Below, one piece after another: positions 21,521 to 32,804 of a stretch of 64,000 bases of DNA. The stretch's first letter is position 1. The number at the start of each line of letters is the position of its first letter. A model generated the notes under the pieces. The model was not told the origin of the DNA. It saw only the letters and a program-made list of their open reading frames with translations, and searched no databases. The DNA comes from Ophioderma brevispina (lineage: Eukaryota > Echinodermata > Ophiuroidea > Amphilepidida > Ophiodermatidae), in NCBI GenBank assembly GCA_023653785.1, contig JAMKCH010051679.1, forward strand, positions 1 to 64,000. Reading direction: 5' to 3'. The position numbers were made by a program, and so were the translations under genes.

Positions 21521-24207
21521 AAGGCTCAGTAACACAGCCATTTTTTTGCTAGAAAAAACACTTCCAGGACTGCCTCAGATGGTCCGATTCATTGGCAATT
21601 TCGAAATGTGGCAGTTTTCTTTTTCCTATGTAGTTTGGGCATGTCAGGAATGTCTGGTACAATCTTCTGTAGTCTATCGATTATTGGCTAGGAAAGAAAA
21701 CTGCTGCCAGGACTGTTCAAAAAACAAAATGGTGACGATATTGGCCATTTTGAAAATCGTGAGTAATTCCCTTTGCAGGTGTAGTTTGGCAAAGTCTCGG
21801 CGTGTCCTTTACAGTTTTCTGCGTCTTCTTGTGTGGCTTTCGGAGAAGTGCAAATGGAAAAAAAAACCTTGGCCACATTTTTCTTGCAGTTAAAAAAATT
21901 CGTGGCGGGTTTGGATCGGGAAGGTCGTGACAGCAACATGTCACAAAATGTTGCGTACAGGTTAAGGTTTGCGACTGGACTTTGGAATCTTTTATGACAG
22001 TGCCCATGCTTGATCTGTTGATTTTCTGATTGATGTCGCCTATGCTAGGCGATGTTATGAATCGTTTTTCCTTTTTTGTAAGTTTTTGTAAAGTTTTGAA
22101 CAAGACTGCCCAGCCGAGTTTGAAAACAATGTGGTCTTGTGTAGTTGGGTAGAGGCGGGTCGAGTCGCGGGTGGTCTTATGTGACTGTACCTGTAGGATA
22201 GTCAACAGAAGGACAGCTCCCGAACCAACCCCTTCCGACTTCACAAGAGACCGCATTGTTTATCAAATCGGATACAGTCTTGTTCAAATTTGCAAAATTT
22301 ACAATTTTTTATCCCGACAGGGATGATTAGTCTGCGAGTATCCCCGGCGTCAACGAGACAAGGGTGCTAAAACGCCGAGCAGGAGGCGGGACAGCATAAT
22401 GGAATCAACAAGATCCAGAATGTTAACTTAGCGACCGCAACCTTGGTCAGTCCCCGATTCCCTAGCCCGCCCTTGAAACGACGGCACAAGTTTGGGGACA
22501 TGTCGCTGTCAGATCTGCTCGTCGATGAGTAGCAGAGTTGGTGAGTGTTGGACCCAAGAAAAGGTCCCGTCACATGAAGACAAACCGCGACGCGACCAAC
22601 CTCTTCCCAACTACACAAGACACATTTATTCAATCAGATGGCATCGTCTTGGTTTCAAATTACAAGACAAGAGATGCTAATGCCGAACAGTAGGCGATCA
22701 AGCATGTCACTTGTTCAGTCCACGATCAGCGCGACCTTAGCACGACGCCAGCACAAGTTGCTGTCAAGACTGAAGTCTAGGGCGCTCCACGTATCAAATC
22801 ATGGCGAGGCTTTCCTCGCCATATTGTCGAGTGTGCAAGTTATATGGCGGTTTACAGCGTTTTCTGTCCAGTTTACCCTTATTACATCGAGTTGTGCCTC
22901 TCTATATGGTAGGTTTGACATAAATCATGTCCAGGTTTACGCTCCACGTATCAAATCATGGCGAGTTTCCCGCGCATGTCGAGTTTCTTGCGCTGTGTAT
23001 CGAGTTTTCTCGCCATATGTCGAGTTGTGCAGCGTATATGTCGAGTTTAAAGCGGCTATATGCCAGTTTGCCTCTCGTTATACATCGAGTTTTGCTCTCT
23101 ATTGGGTAGTTTGACCTAAATCATGTCCAGTTTCAAAATCTCGACATGATTGTTTTTCTGTCACATGAGGAAAAACACTCGACATGATTTTTTGGTGTAT
23201 GTGTATTAAAAAAATCATGTCGAGTTTGCTCATGTTGAGGAAAAATCATGTCGATGTTTTCAGTTGTGTTTTGAGAACAAAAATCAGTTCGACTTCGTTG
23301 TGCTAATGTTGAGGAAATAAAATCATGTCCGAGTTTGCTCATGTGAGAAAAAAATCATGTCGATTTGGCTCATGTTGAGAAAAAAAAAGTCATGTCAGTT
23401 TGCACATGTTGAAAAAATCATGGCCAGTTTTTAAAATGCGGTATGCATATGCCTGATTTATTCTGGGACATGAATTATTCTGGACATGATTTATGAACAC
23501 TGGCACATAGAGTTCAAACTAGATAGGCAGCGCTGTAAACTCGAGATATAGCGGGTTAATATTTCCGTATATACAGCGCATGATGAACTCGCCATGATTG
23601 ATACGTGGAGTCGTGCCATACAAGTCGGCTGACCTTCTTCTGGAGTCGCCGCGAGTTTAGAGTCGCGATTTAACATGTACAGTTGGCTTGCATTTTCTTT
23701 CCGTTTGCAGAGGACTCATTGCCGACCGCTTTCCAATCTGCACACAACCACTCATGATGCGAACCAATTATCGGCTACCGCTTCAAAACGATCATGTGTT
23801 CAAGCGACCTTCCCGATTCCAAAACCCGCCACGAGTTTTTTACGATGCAGAAAAAAAAACGTGGAGGTCGGTTTTTTTTTTCAAATTGCAAGTGCCCCGA
23901 CCACAAAGACTGCAGAAGACAGTCCCAGACGGGCAAAAACTACACATGAAAAAGGAAAATTACTCCGATTAAAAAAAAAATGGCCAATCGGCACCAAGTC
24001 TTGAACAGTATGGAAGCGGTGTTCTAGCAAATAAGTGTAAGACTAAAGACGAATGACACAGAGAAAGGCTCGACCTTGCCGAAACTACACATGAAAAAGA
24101 AAAACATGCTAACGATTTGTCGAAAATTGCCAATCTTCGGCACCAGTCTGAGGCAGTCTGAAGTGTTTTCTTGCACTTAAAAAATCGGCTGTGTGTTACC
24201 GAAGCCT
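21521..24207. mobile_element. Fold-back element FB3 with ~470-520-bp arms
   Basis: The left arm (21521-21990) and right arm (23690-24207) are inverted copies. AAGGCTCAGTAACACAGCC, ACACTTCCAGGACTGCCTCAG, ATTGGCAATTTCGA, TGTAGTTT.GGCAA, TTTTCTGCGTCTTCTTGTG, CGTGGCGGGTTTGG and GGGAAGGTCG all recur as reverse complements. Further inverted sub-repeats lie within: GAACAAGACTG...AAACAATGTGGTCTTGTG at about 22100 against 22240-22300 and 22610-22680, and GCCGAGCA.TAGGCG blocks near 22370, 22683 and 24290. The middle is minisatellite. The 179-codon minus-strand ORF at 21717-22256 crosses an arm and has no domain. The structure is like Foldback/Galileo-type elements, without a transposase. Confidence 0.85.
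22785..23430. repeat. Minisatellite blocks in the FB3 core
   Basis: Two related arrays. At 22800-23125 there are units of about 25-30 bases around ATGTCGAGTTT and TCTCGCC. At 23213-23430 there are about seven units of 31-38 bases around ATCATGTCGAGTTTGCTCAT followed by GTTGAGGAAAA. Copies at 23133-23200 are in the opposite orientation. The block is bracketed by inverted CTCCACGTATCAAATCATGG at about 22784 and its complement near 23590-23612. Confidence 0.85.
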
Positions 24208-24324
24208 TTTCTTGGCGTCAACAACTCGGCAAACAATCAACGAGCAGTCCTGACAGCGAAATGATGTTATTGTGATTCATGATGCTGTCGCCTATTGCTC
24301 GGTGTGTAGCACCCCCTTGCCCCG

Positions 24325-26215
24325 AAAAAGTTGCATTAGCGCGCGTACTGAATATTAAAAAGAATCACCATTGTGTATGAAAAGCTGCTATGTAGTTTTC
24401 ATTATAGATAGGAACTTAATCCCGGACTAAACGAAATCAAGTTTACCATCCCTGATGTGGCGGTTGTTAAACAATTTGGGTTTAAACATTTAAGTGTCCA
24501 AAATGGCCGCCGTAGGAGGACATTGTTTGTTAAATAATAAATGCCAAAATAGATGGCGGGTAGAATGCGAAGTAATATTTTAAGGAAGCACCAAAAAGAA
24601 ATTAATGCACAATTTGTGTTTGGAGGAACATGATCATAACTATTATGGCGCGCGGCGGTTTATACCCGACTCCGGGGACAATTTAAATCACGAAGACAAA
24701 ACACCCCCCTGCACATCTTATTCGACATAATAAGAACCAGAACGAAAAATTTTTTGTTGATAAACATTCTTCATGCATTTTCCTGTCTTTCGTACTTCTG
24801 GAGAATTGCAGACCAATAAACACTAGTTGCGCTGGGAAGGACGCTGATCTAGGCAGTAGAGAGAGGAGGAGAGGAGAGGTGGTACAAGTGCAGAAACAAA
24901 GATAGACTTGATGTGATGAAGATATTTAAAGTTTCTTTACATATATTTTCTTTTTAACTTCTTTATAAGCATATTTTATTGTTTATGGGAAACACCTATG
25001 ACGTCACTGAGCTAGTCTAAATACATTGTCCATCACCCATTTATTATGATTTATTGTATAGGTTGATATGAGCGTAGTCTTACTATGAACTATTATAGAG
25101 TCCATGTTTCAGTTTAAACTATTGTTATATTGTTTGCCCAACAAGATAATTGCAGCTATCTTATAGTAACAGCCACTCTTAGAACATAGTCAATTACCCC
25201 ACTTAATATTTTTTACATCTTGGATATGATTTAGGGTTATTATTAGAAAAATGTTGTTTAATAACGTCGAAAAGATGGGTACGGGTTAGGGATTTTGCTT
25301 TTCTTCCCCTGATTTACGTACCATAGATGCGAATTTTTTATAATCACCGCCATCTTTAAAAAACCGTTTACGTTATATAAATGGCATAAATTCTTTTTAG
25401 AGCTCCCATATTAATGATACCCCAGTGTCTTATTTAACACAATTGCCATTTTAAGTTCATTTAGCCCAAAATTATGCCCTCCTTTGCGGCGGCCATCTTG
25501 GACGCCCGGATGTTTAAGCCCCTTTCAGGCAGTTAATTATTTTAACTTGCGTTTCTATCTGTTAATGAATTTAATGGCTTCGGGGTTTGACATTTACAAC
25601 AAGGGCGGCATTTTTTGAAATGGGGGCAGGAAACGCTAACGTGCAGATTTTCGGGGCGAAAACATGCCTAATCCTAGTCTGGGGGACACCCCCTTCAAGT
25701 TTGGTGATATATGGGAAAATTTTTAAATCACTAATTGGGTTTGTGCATAACGACACGCGAAAAATCTGATGAGACAGCTTATGATAGTAGGAAGTGAAGA
25801 CGATAGTTTCTACCATTATTTCAGATTGTCATGCGTATGTGTAAAACAATAAGTAGCAAGCAGATGCGCATATTACCACCAATGTGTTAGAGGTGTTCAT
25901 CGTTGGAAAAGTACCTTCAATGGGGACATGAATTTGGGCGCCAAGAGGGTTAGTAGAACGAGATTGATTTTTTCCGTTGTAGAAATATGTTTGTTCGAAG
26001 AATAGCCGTTCCTTCATCTCTTATTGTGGTATGATTCCTTTAATTCTCTTAATGATGTATGATTCCTTTAATCCTTATCGTTGTATGATCCTTTAATATA
26101 TTATTATTGTATGACAACATAGTGTAGGAATCTTAATGATGCTTGACTTCAAAACATGGCCAGCAGAAGCAGAAACAATTTGGTGTGGTTATAGTCAGAA
26201 TCGTTTTCGAGTAAG
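24325..26215 (+). repeat. Tandem duplication C, copy 1 (5' end truncated)
   Basis: Aligns with 26440-28215 throughout. Shared motifs include CCCCGAAAAAGTTGCA, TTAGCGCGC, GGACTAAACGAAAT, AAAATGGCCGCC, CACCTATGACGTCACTGAG, AACGTCGAAAAGATGGGTA, GGCGGCCATCTTGGA, GGGGGACACCCCCTTCAA and the ATTCCTTTAATTCTCTTA minisatellite at 26005-26115. Compared with copy 2, the left terminal repeat is missing because the sequence joins FB3-derived DNA near 24310. The small ORFs inside are frame noise. Confidence 0.85.
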
Positions 26216-26369
26216 CTATTGGGCGGAAAATTAAAAGGGCAAAATACTCAATAAATGTGGACAATTTTCAACTTATTTTGATTTATATGTAATCTACGTT
26301 ACTTAAGCTTTCCATCCATACCAAATTTTCCAAATATTCAGAATCATGACATATTTCCTTTAAAATTCG
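26216..26369. other. Spacer between C copies
   Basis: About 150 bases of AT-rich DNA (includes TTATTTTGATTTATATGTAA) with no counterpart after copy 2; nothing recognised. Confidence 0.5.
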
Positions 26370-27780
26370 AGTTTGTTGCACCCACCTGGTGATTAATATA
26401 TCACCTTGAAGGGAGTGTCCACCTGACTAGGATTAGGTATGTTTCCGCCCCGAAAAGTTGCACATTAGCGCGCACTGCCTATTTCAAAATGGTCACCATT
26501 GTTTTATGAAAAGCTGCTATTGTATTTTCATTATAGATAGGAAATTTATCCCGGACTAAACGAAATAAAGTTTTACCTCCCTGAAGTGGGGTTAAACATT
26601 TAAGTGTCCAAAATGGCCGCCGGTAGGAGGCATGTTTTGTTAAATTTACTAAAATTGCCAAATAGATGGGGTAAGAATGCGAGTAATATTTTAAGAGCAC
26701 CAAAAAGAAATTTAATGACATTTGTGTATTGCGGACATGATCATAACTCATTATGACGGCGGTTATACCTGCTCCGGGGACATAAATCAAGAAGAAAAAC
26801 ACCCCTGCACATCTTATTCGACATAATAAGAACCATAACGAAAACTGTTGATAACATTCTTCCGCAATTTTCTCTCGTACTTCTGGATAATTGCAGACCA
26901 CTCAACACTAGTTGACGCTGGGAAGGAAGCTGATCTAGGCAGTAGAGAGAGAGAGAAGGAGCGTGTGGTACAAGTCAGAAACAAAGATAGCACTTGATGT
27001 GCTCGAAAGAAACTTAGGCCACCATATTTAAATTTTCCTTCTACATATATAATTTTTTTTCACTTCTTCATAAGCATATTTTTTATTTTTACTGGGAAAC
27101 ACCTATGACGTCACTGAGTAGTCCTTAAATACAGTCCACACCCATTTATTATGATTTTATTGTATCAGGTTGATATGAGCTGTAGTCTTCCTATGAACTA
27201 TTATAGAGTCAGTTTAAACTACGTTATATGGCCCAAATAGTAAGCAGCTATAGTAACAGCACTCTCTAGAACAAGTCAATACCCCACTTTAATATTTTTT
27301 ACATCTTGGAAATGATTTAGGGTTATAATTAGAAAATGTTGTTTAATAACGTCGAAAAGATGGGTAGGGCTGCTTTTCTTCCTGATTTACGTACCCTAGA
27401 GCGAATATAATCACCGCCATCTTTAAAAAACCTGTACGTAATATAAATGCCATAAATTCTTTTTAGAGCTCCCAAAATATCACCCAGGTTCTTATTTCAA
27501 CAATTTGCCATTTTAAGTTCATTTAGCAAAATATGCCTCATTGCGGCGGCCATCTTGGACACCTAGATGTTTAAGCCCCTTTCAGGCAGTTAAAAACTTG
27601 GTTTCTATCTGTAATTAAATTATAATGGCGGTTTTACATAAACAATGGCGGCCATTTTGAAATGGGCAGGACACGCTAACGTGCAGCTTTTCGTGGCGGA
27701 AACATACCTAATCCTAGACAGGGGGACACCCCCTTCAAGGTGATATATGGGAAAATAAATCACTAATTGGGTGCAACGAA
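26370..27780. mobile_element. Long-TIR element (copy 2 of C), ~1.4 kb
   Basis: The left end (GTTTGTTGCACCCA, ATATATCACCTTGAAGGG, AGGATTAGGTATGTTTCCGC, AAAGTTGCACATTAGCG, CATTTCAAAATGG-like) is matched in reverse complement by the right end at 27615-27780 (GGCGGCCATTTTGAAATGG, CGCTAACGTGCAGC, GGCGGAAACATACCTAATCC, CCCTTCAAGGTGATATAT, TGGGTGCAACGAAC). The terminal repeats are at least 170 bases. It has no transposase. The 140-codon minus-strand ORF at 26479-26901 has no recognisable domain. Confidence 0.8.
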
Positions 27781-28009
27781 CGGAAAATCTGATGATGACA
27801 GCTTATGGACTAGAAGTGAGACGATAGTTCTACCATTATTCAGATTGTCCTGCTTATGTGTAAAACAATAAGTAGCAATCAGATGCGCATTACCACCAAT
27901 GTAGAGTGTGTCATCGTTGGATAAAGTACTTCAATGGGACATGAATTTGGCCGCCAAGAGGTTAGAACGAGATTGATGTTTATTCCGTGTAGAAATATGT
28001 TGTCGAAGG

Positions 28010-28135
28010 AATAGCCGTTCCTTTAATTCTCTTATTGTTGTATGATTCCTTTAATTCTCTTAATGATGTATGATTCCTTTAATTCTCTTATTGTTGTATG
28101 ATTCCTTTAATTCTCTTATTATTGTATGAAAACAA
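28010..28135 (+). repeat. 28-bp minisatellite, four units
   Basis: Unit ATTCCTTTAATTCTCTTATT followed by GTTGTATG. The homologous places hold about three units (26005-26115) and two units (35300-35375), so the copy number changed among the duplicated blocks. Confidence 0.9.
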
Positions 28136-29463
28136 TAGTGTAAGAAATCTTAATGATGCTCTGACTTCAAAACAATAGCAGCAGAAACAATTTGGTGTTG
28201 TTATAGTCAGAAATAATGAATATGATATCAAAAGTCTATAAATAGGTCAACATGCATTTGCTGGCGGCATTGTTTGTACGGGGGAAATATCACGTAAGTA
28301 TTATTGGAAATCTATACCAACATTTTGGTCACATCCTAAGGATTCAAATATTATGGTTAACTATATCTGCGGGATGTATTTGAGTTAAGGTCATCCTGAG
28401 ATTAAAAGTTTCAGTTTTCAATAAAAAGTTTTTTTTTTTTTTTTTTTTTTTAAAATTAAACAATTTAGCTGTTTCTGGTTTTTTTTTTTTTTTTAAACGT
28501 TTTTAAAAAAATCCAAAAATATCCGTTGCTCACTTAATAAAGTACTAAGTAATATTCTAATGTCCAAAAATCGCAAGTAATTTGCATAATACGAGTGTCT
28601 ACGTCATCGTCACGAATTTATATTTTTTCAGACATCCACTCTTGGAGGAGGAAATATTTAAAAATATTATGTGTAATGGATATACCTATATAACTGTGAA
28701 TTTGTCATTGATGGCCACTCTGTCCCTAACATTTGTGTTTCTTTATATATTACAATAATACTAAATCAATAATTTGAAGTCATAACTTGAATAGGGTTAA
28801 CTTAGTTGGTTCCATGCCTCCAATGTCACTACCCACACATATACAAATCCAACACCCAAATACCACAACCAGAACAACACAATAACACACCCAGACCATC
28901 GGCTATATACTGCCCTTGTCTTCATCATCATGCATCGTCAATGTCATTGCCTGCCAGTGACATCAGAGATTAAAATGATCTATTCTCTTTACTGCACTAA
29001 ATTCATTTTTAATCCTCTTCGTCAATATTTTGTATTATTTATTACATCCTGGAATTACGTAGGCAGAACAATTTACTGTAATGGGGGTAGTGTGTAGGCT
29101 GGATTCCCTGTGTAACAAGTTACTCACCATTTGTTATGGTTTGTCCCTTCACTATAGGTCGCTTCCCCTGCCTACATTCCCCCTTTTTAAATGTTTTTGT
29201 CCTTTGATTTTGTGGTTCACAGCATTACAGTTGTTACACGCTCGCACCCTTCATCTCCAGTGTCTTGTGGCATTGACGTTACATGGTATGAACCACTTTA
29301 GTTGATTTCTTCATCACGCCCTATCCGAAGCGTGAAGGCTTTGCATTGGTTTTGTCTCTATGAATACAAGACTTCTCCATAATATAGAGCAATCTTGGTA
29401 TTAGGCTGTCTACTTGACACGAACCTGATATCTTGTGCTTATTTAAAGAGCCATGACCATTAA

Positions 29464-29816
29464 GGCTGACTCAGAAAGTCCCAGAAGAACGCCCTCAATT
29501 TCAAACAAAATTGATTTTTTGCATATACATAGCTTGTCCCTATAATAATCACTGTGTGAAATAACTAAGCTCAAAATCGCGAAAGTCCTTCGTATAGAAA
29601 ACCACAACTTTGTTTAAAAATTCCGTATCCGGATTTTGTTATACACGGTATCCTAATGGCACTGTATACTAACTGTACCTAATTGGCACTGCATGAACAC
29701 GAAAATCTAGATTCAATCCTACCTTTGGAATTGAGCATTTTAGGTGAGTATCTTTAGTTCTTTGTTAAGTATTTTTATACTACACAAAAATTTATTCGAA
29801 ATCTCTGAGTCAGCCT
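29464..29816. mobile_element. TTAA-flanked MITE with an empty site elsewhere
   Basis: TTAA lies at 29460-29463 and 29817-29820. The ends are GGCTGACTCAGAAAGT and, reverse complemented, AGGCTGACTCAGAGATTT. The duplicate D2 has a single TTAA at 36770-36773 in the same flanks (ACCAGTTAAAGTTTCGGATA), which shows both the boundaries and the TTAA target duplication. There is no ORF. It is a Kolobok- or piggyBac-type target; the superfamily is not decided. Confidence 0.9.
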
Positions 29817-30394
29817 TTAAATTTTCGCATACCATTGCCATGCCCCGTTTTTCTTATTTTGATCATTTAGGAAAATCATAACTAACGATAATTTTTATTT
29901 TAGTTTTACTTATTTTACATTTTTTTTTTTTTTGCATTCATATAGTTAATAGGAGCGTAGATTAACTCGTTTTAAATATTCCAGAAATACCTTCGTAGGT
30001 GCAAATACAGTGAGATGAATCTTGACAGGTGGGTTGTTAAGTTTAGTGATGGTAAATAAGGCAGAGAAATCGTCCGTGAAAACTTTAAACTTCGTCTTTG
30101 TCATTTAAGTAGTCTATGGAAATCTATACGGTTCTGACCTTGCTATACACTTTGTGTTAATGGGTAATTTAAAGGCAATACAGCGTCAAGTGGCTATTGA
30201 TATTACGAACCGCGTTTCTAATGCTTTTCAGTTTCTATTATGAAAAGCCTTAGCGAAGTGGTCTTTCTCGACCTTAATTATAATTATAATAAACGAAACT
30301 TTATTTCACGGGAAAAATTATTCCGATTGTCTTATTATGTTATATTATAAAATAAATCTACACTATGATAACGGTGAGGGAAATTATTATTACA

Positions 30395-31915
30395 CAGTAA
30401 GGAACTCGACTGTGTCCTTTCTTTTGGTACGGTTTCTTTCTTCTTACTTTCTTTTTCTTTCTTTCTTTTTCTTCTCTTCTGCTTTCCTTCTTTCTTCCAC
30501 TTTCTGGCAACATCTAATTCTCAGACCTGCACATGTCATTATTGACCCAAACTAGTGACAAGGACAAGTACATACACACGAACTTTTGAACAATTACCAG
30601 ATTGGTGTCAAAGGTCACGATAGGTCACAGGAGTCAACAACGTTAACCGTGCAAAAATTCTAGAATTAGCCCAAATCTCAAAACTAATCCTGCCATCCTT
30701 GAGGACTTAATAACACACAACATCATGAAACAGTCAATCTTGACTTCATCACTTGACCCAGGGTTTAGGGGTCAAAGGTCAAAATACTCAATTAAGTTAT
30801 CACTTCAAATCACTACTCCCCCTACAGATTAAACAACCGATCATGTGAGTCATGCAAATGAACTAGCTTATCCGCTTACCAAAAGTGTTGGGTCAAGCGG
30901 TCAATGATTATGGGGTCTCTAGGGTCACCGAGTTCAAACATATTTACTGTGCGTACATTTAAAATAATGTCAAATAGAAAATATTTTATCCCCTCTTTAG
31001 GACTTGATGAGCGGTCAATAAAATTCACGTATGACTTCATCATCCTTTTGACCCATGTTTTAGGGTCAAAGAATCAAAATAGCTTCAAATTAGGTTACAC
31101 TCCCAAACACTACTCCTCCTACAGTATTAAGCAACCTTAATCATTGAGTCCATGCTATTAATAGCTTTTATCCGCTTTAACCAAAGTTATGGGTCAAGAG
31201 GTCAATATGGGGTCATCTGTGGTCACAGAGGTCAAACATAATTACTAACTGTGTGTAAATTTTAAAATAAGGTCAACTAGAAATATTTTTAGCCCATCTT
31301 ATAGGAATTGAGCGGTCAATAAAAGTCCATTATGGAACTTCATCACTTTACCCATGGTTTGGGGTGCAAAGGTCAAAATTACTTCAAATTACGTACACTT
31401 CAAATCACTACTCCTCCTACAGCCTTAAGCAACCTGTTCATGTGAGTCCTGCATATGAATTAGCTTGAGCCTCTTTACAAAAAGTTTAGGGGTCAGAGGT
31501 CATATGGGGTCATCTGTGGTAACAGATGGTAAACATATTTACTGTGTAGTAAAATTTCAAATAAGGTCAAATAGAAAATCTGTTTTAGCCCATCTATAGG
31601 ACTTTATGAGCGGTCAAGCAAAGTCAATCATGACTTCATCACTGACCCTGTTTAGGGGTCAAAGGTCCAAAATACTACTTCAAATTACGTTTTACACTTC
31701 AATCACTACTTCTTCTACAGATTACATAATTTGATCACGTGCCTCATGTATTTGGTGTAGTTTGGCATCCCCTACAACAGTTACTTAATGAAATTTTGAT
31801 TAAAGGTCATTTGGAGTCAAAGGAGTCCAAGACCTGATTTTCACTAAAAATGCTACTTCTACAAGTTCCGGTCCTGGTACTCTCGACTAGTTCAGATCTG
31901 TATACAGATCAGTTA
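30395..31915. repeat. D1-specific insertion carrying a ~297-bp tandem array
   Basis: D2 goes directly from GGTGAGGGAAATTA to GCAATGTATTC, whereas D1 has about 1.5 kb inserted. After a pyrimidine-rich start (30416-30510) come four units anchored at TGACTTCATCAC (30742, 31034, 31336 and 31632; spacing 292-302). Each unit has a GGGTCAAAGGTCA-type direct repeat (exact at 30769-30781), CACTACTCCTCCTACAG, and further GGTCA half-sites. ATTATTATT at both edges is a possible target duplication. No protein is encoded. Confidence 0.85.
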
Positions 31916-32110
31916 TTATTATTTTTTTTTTTGCAATGTATTCAAAATCCAGGATAAAACGTCTACCAAATTCTTCAGTATTAGAATATGTCTTTTTTGT
32001 GGCAACGTCTTTTTTTACAGAGTAGACCCCCAAAAATGGAACCCACCATTTTCCATCTGTAATCCTTAATCCCTAAAGCCATTTTCCCCCACTTTTCAAA
32101 TCACTGAGCG

Positions 32111-32804
32111 AACCATTTAGCTGTGTTTAGGGTGAAATTTGCTCCTAGATCTAACAACACAAATTGGCTCCCCTCCCTTTTTTGCGGTGACCGTCATGTT
32201 TGGTAGTCATTTTCCATCTAGGGACATAAGGGATATCCACAGACTGTGGTATTATATGTCGTAATGCGAGCAATTCAATTAAATCGAGACATCACTCTCC
32301 GTGCCTTCTTTATTGTACACGATAGGTTACTATAATAGAGTTTCAACTTAAGTGAGAGTTCTTGCATATTTCCAATGATGCTGCGCGGTTTGATTCGCGG
32401 GTTTAATCCTTGGTCCATGTGGAGACTAGGGCTTTGTTGTCCATTACAAAACATATTGTGGCCATTGTACATAATGTGACTGTACAGAACGCTTTATACT
32501 GGAATGATGAAATTCAGTTATTACATGGGTATGTTAAATGATACAAGACTTAAGCAATTGTTGGCCGGGATGTCCAGGAACTCATAATCCCTTTTGCGCG
32601 TATCCTCTTGCCAAGGTTGGATGGGCGTAGTTGATATAAGAATGCTTTTTCTTCTAGTGTGATAAGACATGAACTTTGCAGTGTCCAACGGCAAGTTGTT
32701 TAAAATAACAACGTTTTAATAAATTGTTGCTGTTCAACCTTTATGTTCACCCTATTACTTCAATTTAAACACTGTAGCCTATGGGACATGTCCTCTATTC
32801 TGTT
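32111..32804. other. Intergenic, nothing recognised
   Basis: Unduplicated AT-rich spacer after D1; the minus-strand ORF at 32275-32472 has no motif. Confidence 0.5.

Larger units (their letters stand above)
17026..21545 (+). repeat. Tandem duplication, copy B
   Basis: Direct repeat of 13085-17025. It lacks the 582-bp hAT insertion of A and has two additions: about 830 bases at 18856-19688 and a pyrimidine-rich tract at 20640-20890. The downstream boundary abuts the fold-back element starting at 21521. Copy A ends with the first 30 or so bases of that same element, so the duplication breakpoint fell inside its end. Confidence 0.9.
27830..32110 (+). repeat. Dispersed duplication D, copy 1
   Basis: Collinear with 35100-42640. 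Landmarks present in both are GGATAAAGTACTTCAATGG, AAAAGTCTATAAATAGGTCA, GGCGGCATTGTTTGT, ATATCACGTAAGTATTATTG, TGGCATTGACGTTACATGGT, AGACTTCTCCATAATATA, AAATCGTCCGTGAA, TATACACTTTGTGT, CTATGATAACGGTGAGGGAA and GCAATGTATTCAAAATCCAG. D1 has two private insertions: a MITE at 29464-29816 and a repeat array at about 30395-31915. Its first 400 bases also match copy C1 at 25815-26215. No coding potential is shared between the copies. Confidence 0.9.

Noticed and set aside
21717..22256. 179-codon minus-strand ORF
   Set aside because: It runs along a fold-back arm and its inverted sub-repeats; the opposite arm gives a similar frame only because it is the same DNA inverted.
23213..23430. Regularly spaced repeats resembling a CRISPR array
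   Set aside because: Eukaryotic context, unequal units with no unique spacers, part of a fold-back minisatellite.
29735..29750. TTTTAG|GTGAGTATC, another zero-length-exon-like site
   Set aside because: Inside a MITE and without a pyrimidine tract before it.
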